From assembly GCA_937989585.1 (NCBI GenBank), contig CALKRW010000015.1:1-16114 (forward strand): DNA of 16,114 nucleotides. The letters run 5' to 3'. A program made the position numbers and the translations under genes. Origin of the DNA: an uncultured Porphyromonadaceae bacterium. GTDB taxonomy: Bacteria > Bacteroidota > Bacteroidia > Bacteroidales > Muribaculaceae. The number at the start of each line of letters is the position of its first letter. Position 1 is the stretch's first letter. The notes beneath the pieces are model-generated. The model had not been told where the DNA came from, searched no databases, and saw nothing but the letters and a program-made list of their open reading frames with translations. Positions 13,782 through 16,114 of the stretch are shown here, one piece after another.

Positions 13782-14263
13782 CTCTTCACCTCCTTTGCTT
13801 CTAACCATTTCACGCTTGCAAGAGCACGGTCGGTATGTATCAATATTTGGTTTACGAGTTTATAAGCGCGAAGCTCGTTTATTAATTCCTGCTTGTCAAT
13901 AAGCCCTGCCTCATATAATGCAAACGATGCATAAACTCGGTCATTTGCCACAGGACCTTTCACTATGTCATATCCATGCCTAAAGTTAGGATTCACCCTG
14001 TTGGCCATAACAAAATCAAGCCAAGCCTCATCGGGACGCTCAAAAGCAAGCGTTTCAAACGTTGCTTCCAGCGTCTCGTCATAATCGTATATATTGACAT
14101 ATCCCAACGCCTTGTTGTCTTTGAGTTTACGGCGCACCCATGCTTCGGCCTGCTCGACAGACGATGTAAGATAAAATCCCTCGCCATAATCGAGTGTGCG
14201 GTTAGGCTTACGGATTTCGGGCGTAGATACTATTTCAAGGCTTCCGTGGTATAACGTTATCAT
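13778..14263 (-). CDS. DUF3990 protein, ADP-ribosyltransferase-like, putative toxin
   Basis: The 161-residue protein from ATG 14263 begins MITLYHGSLEIV. The YHGS motif (5-8), the GEGFYLT motif (28-33) followed by AEAWV (39-43), and a late NQILIHT motif (138-144) are what I associate with DUF3990, a family placed in the ADP-ribosyltransferase superfamily. The likely NAD-site residues are His6 and Tyr31; the position often held by Glu appears to be Gln139, so catalytic activity is not certain. Start codons further upstream lie inside the preceding gene. It overlaps both neighbours by 4 bases in the order DUF3791, DUF3990, small protein. A toxin role is inferred from fold and operon shape. Confidence 0.82.
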   Translation of the reverse strand: MITLYHGSLEIVSTPEIRKPNRTLDYGEGFYLTSSVEQAEAWVRRKLKDNKALGYVNIYDYDETLEATFETLAFERPDEAWLDFVMANRVNPNFRHGYDIVKGPVANDRVYASFALYEAGLIDKQELINELRAYKLVNQILIHTDRALASVKWLEAKEVKR

Positions 14264-14484
14264 TTTGAGTCGGCTTTTATCAAATCTTCTATTTCCTCTA
14301 AAATCCATCCGGGGCTTTGGGTATGCAGCACCTCAAAATTTTCCGACAGATATTCCATAACGCCATGGTCTGAAAAAACAGCCGATGCTTCAGCGCCAGA
14401 CATATTGTGTGCGTTTTTATATGTCTCGACGCAAAACGCAATGAAATACGCTGTATCGTCAATTTGATTTCTTTCCATAATCAT
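14260..14484 (-). CDS. DUF3791 protein, putative antitoxin-like partner
   Basis: The 74-residue product has the DUF3791 pattern: a first helix (AYFIAFCVETYKNAHNMSG), then AVFSDHGVMEYL and the closing LHTQSPGWILEEIEDLI. DUF3791 genes are commonly found beside DUF3990 genes. I took the ATG at 14484, 12 bases after GGAG; the frame can also start at TTG 14502 or ATG 14478. It is the first gene of the operon and overlaps DUF3990 by 4 bases, so the two are probably made together. A neutralising role is suggested by position and small size only. Confidence 0.82.
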   Translation of the reverse strand: MIMERNQIDDTAYFIAFCVETYKNAHNMSGAEASAVFSDHGVMEYLSENFEVLHTQSPGWILEEIEDLIKADSK

Positions 14485-14505
14485 TCTATATAATTTCTCC
14501 AATCA

Positions 14506-14513
14506 CAAAGTTA
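14506..14513 (-). promoter_or_regulatory. -7 box of the DUF3791-DUF3990 operon
   Basis: TAACTTTG on the minus strand matches TAnnTTTG, 21 bases upstream of the chosen start, giving a short leader. No TTTG is found at -33. Confidence 0.6.
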
Positions 14514-14650
14514 ATCAATTTCCATGAGAGTCTGACCGTTAATCATAAAATAATTTTGACGTTTTCACGCGGATGCCCCTTTGAGGCTGAAGGGTTTCGG
14601 CATCTATGGGCTTGCATCAAGCAGCGGTAGGCGAGGCGTCGGCAGGGCAT

Positions 14651-14675
14651 AATGGAGTGGCGGCATCTTGCCGCC
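14651..14675. repeat. REP-like palindromic repeat, copy 3
   Basis: The sequence atggagtggcggcatc then ttgccgcc repeats the element at 10095 and 10345. The 7-bp hairpin (14659-14665 / 14669-14675) is kept and the loop changes from tcc to tct. Confidence 0.75.
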
Positions 14676-14752
14676 GGAAACCCTCATTATCGCCGTCACC
14701 TTATCTTTATTGTTAAACTTTGCTAATTTTGCCAATCTATTCGGTTTTGCAT

Positions 14753-14784
14753 TTTGAAAGCGCATACTTACGACCTTATCTTTG
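14753..14784 (+). promoter_or_regulatory. Strong -33/-7 promoter of the coiled-coil gene
   Basis: TTTG at 14753-14756 and TATCTTTG at 14777-14784 are exactly 20 bp apart, the best Bacteroidetes promoter match in the window. Transcription should start near 14791, leaving a leader of about 85 nt. Confidence 0.7.
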
Positions 14785-14787
14785 CAC

Positions 14788-14853
14788 TGTCTTAGACATT
14801 CTAAGAGTTACTTGTCTTAAACATTTTATCATTAATCGTTTTATCATTAATCA
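14788..14853 (+). repeat. Direct repeats in the 5' leader
   Basis: TGTCTTAGACATT (14788-14800) and TGTCTTAAACATT (14813-14825) recur with a 25-bp period. They are followed by a 15-bp tandem pair, ttttatcattaatc(g/a), at 14824-14838 and 14839-14853. They lie at and just after the predicted start site, so could bind a regulator. Confidence 0.65.
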
Positions 14854-14877
14854 ATTACACTAAAAACTCACGTTGCT

Positions 14878-15408
14878 ATGGAAAACAATGCTTATGGAAA
14901 TTCCAATGCTGTTCTTCTTGGAAAGATTTACCAACTGAACGCTACGGTCAAGCGGATTTCGGCTGAAAAAGCGCGCGCGCTCGAAGAGTGTTCTGCGCTG
15001 AAGGCTTCCTGTGCGGGAATCGTGCGGATGTACGACGAACTGAAGGCCCAACTTGCCGAGAAAATTGTGCAGGACATTCCCGTGTCCGACTCCGAACAGA
15101 CTGAATCTGGCGACCAAACAGCCGCTAGTGAACCTGACGCCCAAATAGCCGTCAGCGAATCTGACTGCCAAATACTCGTCAGCGAACCGCCCTTTGTCTT
15201 TTTCGACGACAATGTCGCTGCCCGTCAGCGTATTGCCTCCAGCCGTGCGATGCCCTGCGAACAGCCCTCCAATCGGAATTCCAAACGCACCCCCGGTCGG
15301 CTGCTCGCGCGTTGTCTCGCGACATGGCGCATCGCCCGGCCGTCATGTCGTGGCGATACCTGCGACACGGCGTCAGCGGATTTGCCCGGACGCCCTCCAC
15401 CTTGCTAA
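14878..15408 (+). CDS. Coiled-coil protein with acidic 9-residue repeats, 176 aa
   Basis: The start at ATG 14878 has a strong upstream promoter. Residues 11-66 form a convincing coiled coil (LLGKIYQLNATVKRISAEKA and onward). Then come an acidic Ser/Glu/Asp linker and a 9-residue repeat, AASEPDAQI (82-90), AVSESDCQI (91-99), LVSEPP, repeated also at DNA level with a 27-nt period. After residue about 112 the composition turns to Arg/Pro/Ser-rich, and all three plus frames are open from 15194 to about 15408, so a frameshift is likely. The frame ending at 15431, reading MSWRYLRHGVSGFARTPSTL then LLNLCKQNN, is an alternative tail that runs into repeat copy 2. No family recognised. Confidence 0.6.
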   Translation: MENNAYGNSNAVLLGKIYQLNATVKRISAEKARALEECSALKASCAGIVRMYDELKAQLAEKIVQDIPVSDSEQTESGDQTAASEPDAQIAVSESDCQILVSEPPFVFFDDNVAARQRIASSRAMPCEQPSNRNSKRTPGRLLARCLATWRIARPSCRGDTCDTASADLPGRPPPC

Positions 15409-15496
15409 ACCTGTGTAAACAAAACAATTAAGGACAGCCGCATTGGCTGCCCTTGGAAGAGTACATTGAAATTGTTGGTTTTTTTGAACCCGTGTG
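15402..15496. repeat. 95-bp direct repeat, copy 2
   Basis: This partner of 13078-13172 has a C in place of T at one hairpin position. It starts inside the last codons of the coiled-coil gene and ends 40 bases from the Lrp/AsnC stop codon. Confidence 0.95.
15419..15454 (-). terminator. Terminator hairpin in repeat copy 2
   Basis: Arms 15430-15439 and 15445-15454 form the same stem as in copy 1, except that one pair is weakened to a wobble or mismatch. It is followed on the minus strand by AATTGTTTTGTTT and should terminate the Lrp/AsnC transcript. Confidence 0.65.
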
Positions 15497-15543
15497 GCTG
15501 ACGCTCAGTCCGGTTTTTTGAACTTGTGGGTACCGCTCAGTCC
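15477..15543. repeat. Short tandem duplication after repeat copy 2
   Basis: Two imperfect units (15477-15511 and 15512-15543) share ggttttttgaac at the start and gctcagtcc at the end. The second unit reaches into the last codons of the Lrp/AsnC gene. Repeat copy 1 carries only a single truncated unit. Confidence 0.6.
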
Positions 15544-15998
15544 ACCTGCAGGGGGATGACGCGGTCAATCGAGTTGTCGAGGGAGATGAGTGTCTCGGTG
15601 CCTACGACGCCGGGGATGTTCTGTATGCGGTCGTTGAGCAGTTCCATCAGGTGCTCGTTGTCGCGTGCGTAGAGTTTGATGAGCATCGTGTACGGACCTG
15701 TGGTGAAGTGGCACTCGACGATTTCGGGAATTTTATCGAGTTCGGGGACAACTGTACGGTACATTGCTCCGCGCTCGAGGTTGACGCCGACATATGTGCA
15801 GGTAGAGTATCCGAGAGTCTTGGGGTTGACGGTATATCCGGAGCCGGTGATGACCTTCATGTCGATGAGGCGCTGGATACGCTGGTGGATGGATGCGCGT
15901 GAGACACGGCATTCAACGGCGACGTCCTTGGAGGCAATACGTGCGTTGCGCATGATGATGCGGAGAATTTTGCGGTCGAGGTTGTCGATTTTTTCCAT
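15537..15998 (-). CDS. Lrp/AsnC family transcriptional regulator
   Basis: The 153-residue protein is the usual size for the family. The N-terminal winged helix-turn-helix covers about 1-60 (LDRKILRIIMRNARIASKDV; recognition helix around SRASIHQRIQRL). The C-terminal RAM/AsnC ligand-binding and oligomerisation domain covers about 68-150, with FTTGPYTMLIKLYA and a closing GTETLISLD. These proteins respond to amino acids and control amino-acid metabolism or global programmes; the ligand cannot be read here. ATG 15998 (MEKIDNLD) is the family start; the frame extending to 16085 would begin upstream of the -7 box. Transcription should end at the hairpin in repeat copy 2. Confidence 0.95.
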   Translation of the reverse strand: MEKIDNLDRKILRIIMRNARIASKDVAVECRVSRASIHQRIQRLIDMKVITGSGYTVNPKTLGYSTCTYVGVNLERGAMYRTVVPELDKIPEIVECHFTTGPYTMLIKLYARDNEHLMELLNDRIQNIPGVVGTETLISLDNSIDRVIPLQVD

Positions 15999-16060
15999 GA
16001 TAATAAGTGGTTTGGGGTAGTTGTGCTTGTTTAAGGGATGAAATCTGACCTTGTTTGTGG

Positions 16061-16068
16061 CAAAATTA
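16061..16068 (-). promoter_or_regulatory. -7 box of the Lrp/AsnC gene
   Basis: TAATTTTG on the minus strand fits TAnnTTTG, giving a leader of about 55 nt before the ATG at 15998. The -33 region is weak. Confidence 0.5.
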
Positions 16069-16114
16069 CAAAAAACTTTGAACATCGCCTAATTCATTGG
16101 TCTTTTGATTATTT

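Noticed and set aside
13078..15496. CRISPR array or composite transposon made by the 95-bp repeats
   Set aside because: There are only two copies 2.3 kb apart, with no short regular spacers, no transposase and no terminal inverted structure.

Overview
The window looks like Bacteroidales chromosome, probably of the Muribaculaceae kind. Many genes are preceded by the Bacteroidetes -7 promoter box TAnnTTTG. The gene content (DUF4954 hexapeptide protein, YARHG protein, BspA-like leucine-rich-repeat protein, AAA_14/DUF4143 ATPase, KilA-N, ORF6N, DUF3990/DUF3791) is also typical of that order. GC-rich, probably ancestral genes (about 2223-5460, 7990-9975 and 15537-15998) alternate with AT-rich accessory stretches, so this is a backbone with several small insertions. 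Genus assignment is inference.

Layout. At 1-55 the window opens on what looks like the end of an IS3-type insertion sequence. A small unknown gene and a tyrosine recombinase (447-1823) follow, next to the 3' end of a tRNA-Pro(CGG) gene (2023-2095), the usual arrangement of a tRNA-targeting integrative element whose body lies to the left. Reading rightward from the tRNA are an ABC-type ATPase fused to a DUF4435/Toprim-like domain (2223-3839; resembles a single-chain PARIS/OLD-type defence protein), a YARHG membrane protein, and an M15-type peptidase lipoprotein overlapping it by 4 bp. An AT-rich block holds a convergent AAA_14/DUF4143 ATPase (5479-6756) and a KilA-N protein (7046-7855); the KilA-N gene lies between two 43-bp hairpin repeats. 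Then come the DUF4954 gene (7990-9975), a repeat-rich intergenic region, and a secreted BspA-like LRR protein (10456-11514).

Upstream of the LRR gene, 11601-11951 has no convincing gene but carries a promoter box, about 197 nt of nested inverted repeats (roughly 58 potential base pairs) and an intrinsic terminator, all on the minus strand. It is the best candidate for an undescribed structured RNA. Next are an ORF6N protein (12304-12879) and a three-gene overlapping operon, DUF3791 - DUF3990 (ADP-ribosyltransferase-like) - small conserved-looking protein (14484 down to 13560), which has the form of a toxin-antitoxin unit. This operon and a coiled-coil protein gene (14878-15408) lie between two 95-bp direct repeats (94/95 identical) 2324 bp apart, suggesting a cassette. 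The window closes with an Lrp/AsnC regulator (15537-15998).

Most product calls rest on motif recognition by eye; no database search was possible. The main candidates for new biology are the repeat-bounded DUF3990 cassette, the structured RNA, the fused ATPase-DUF4435 protein and the KilA-N cassette.
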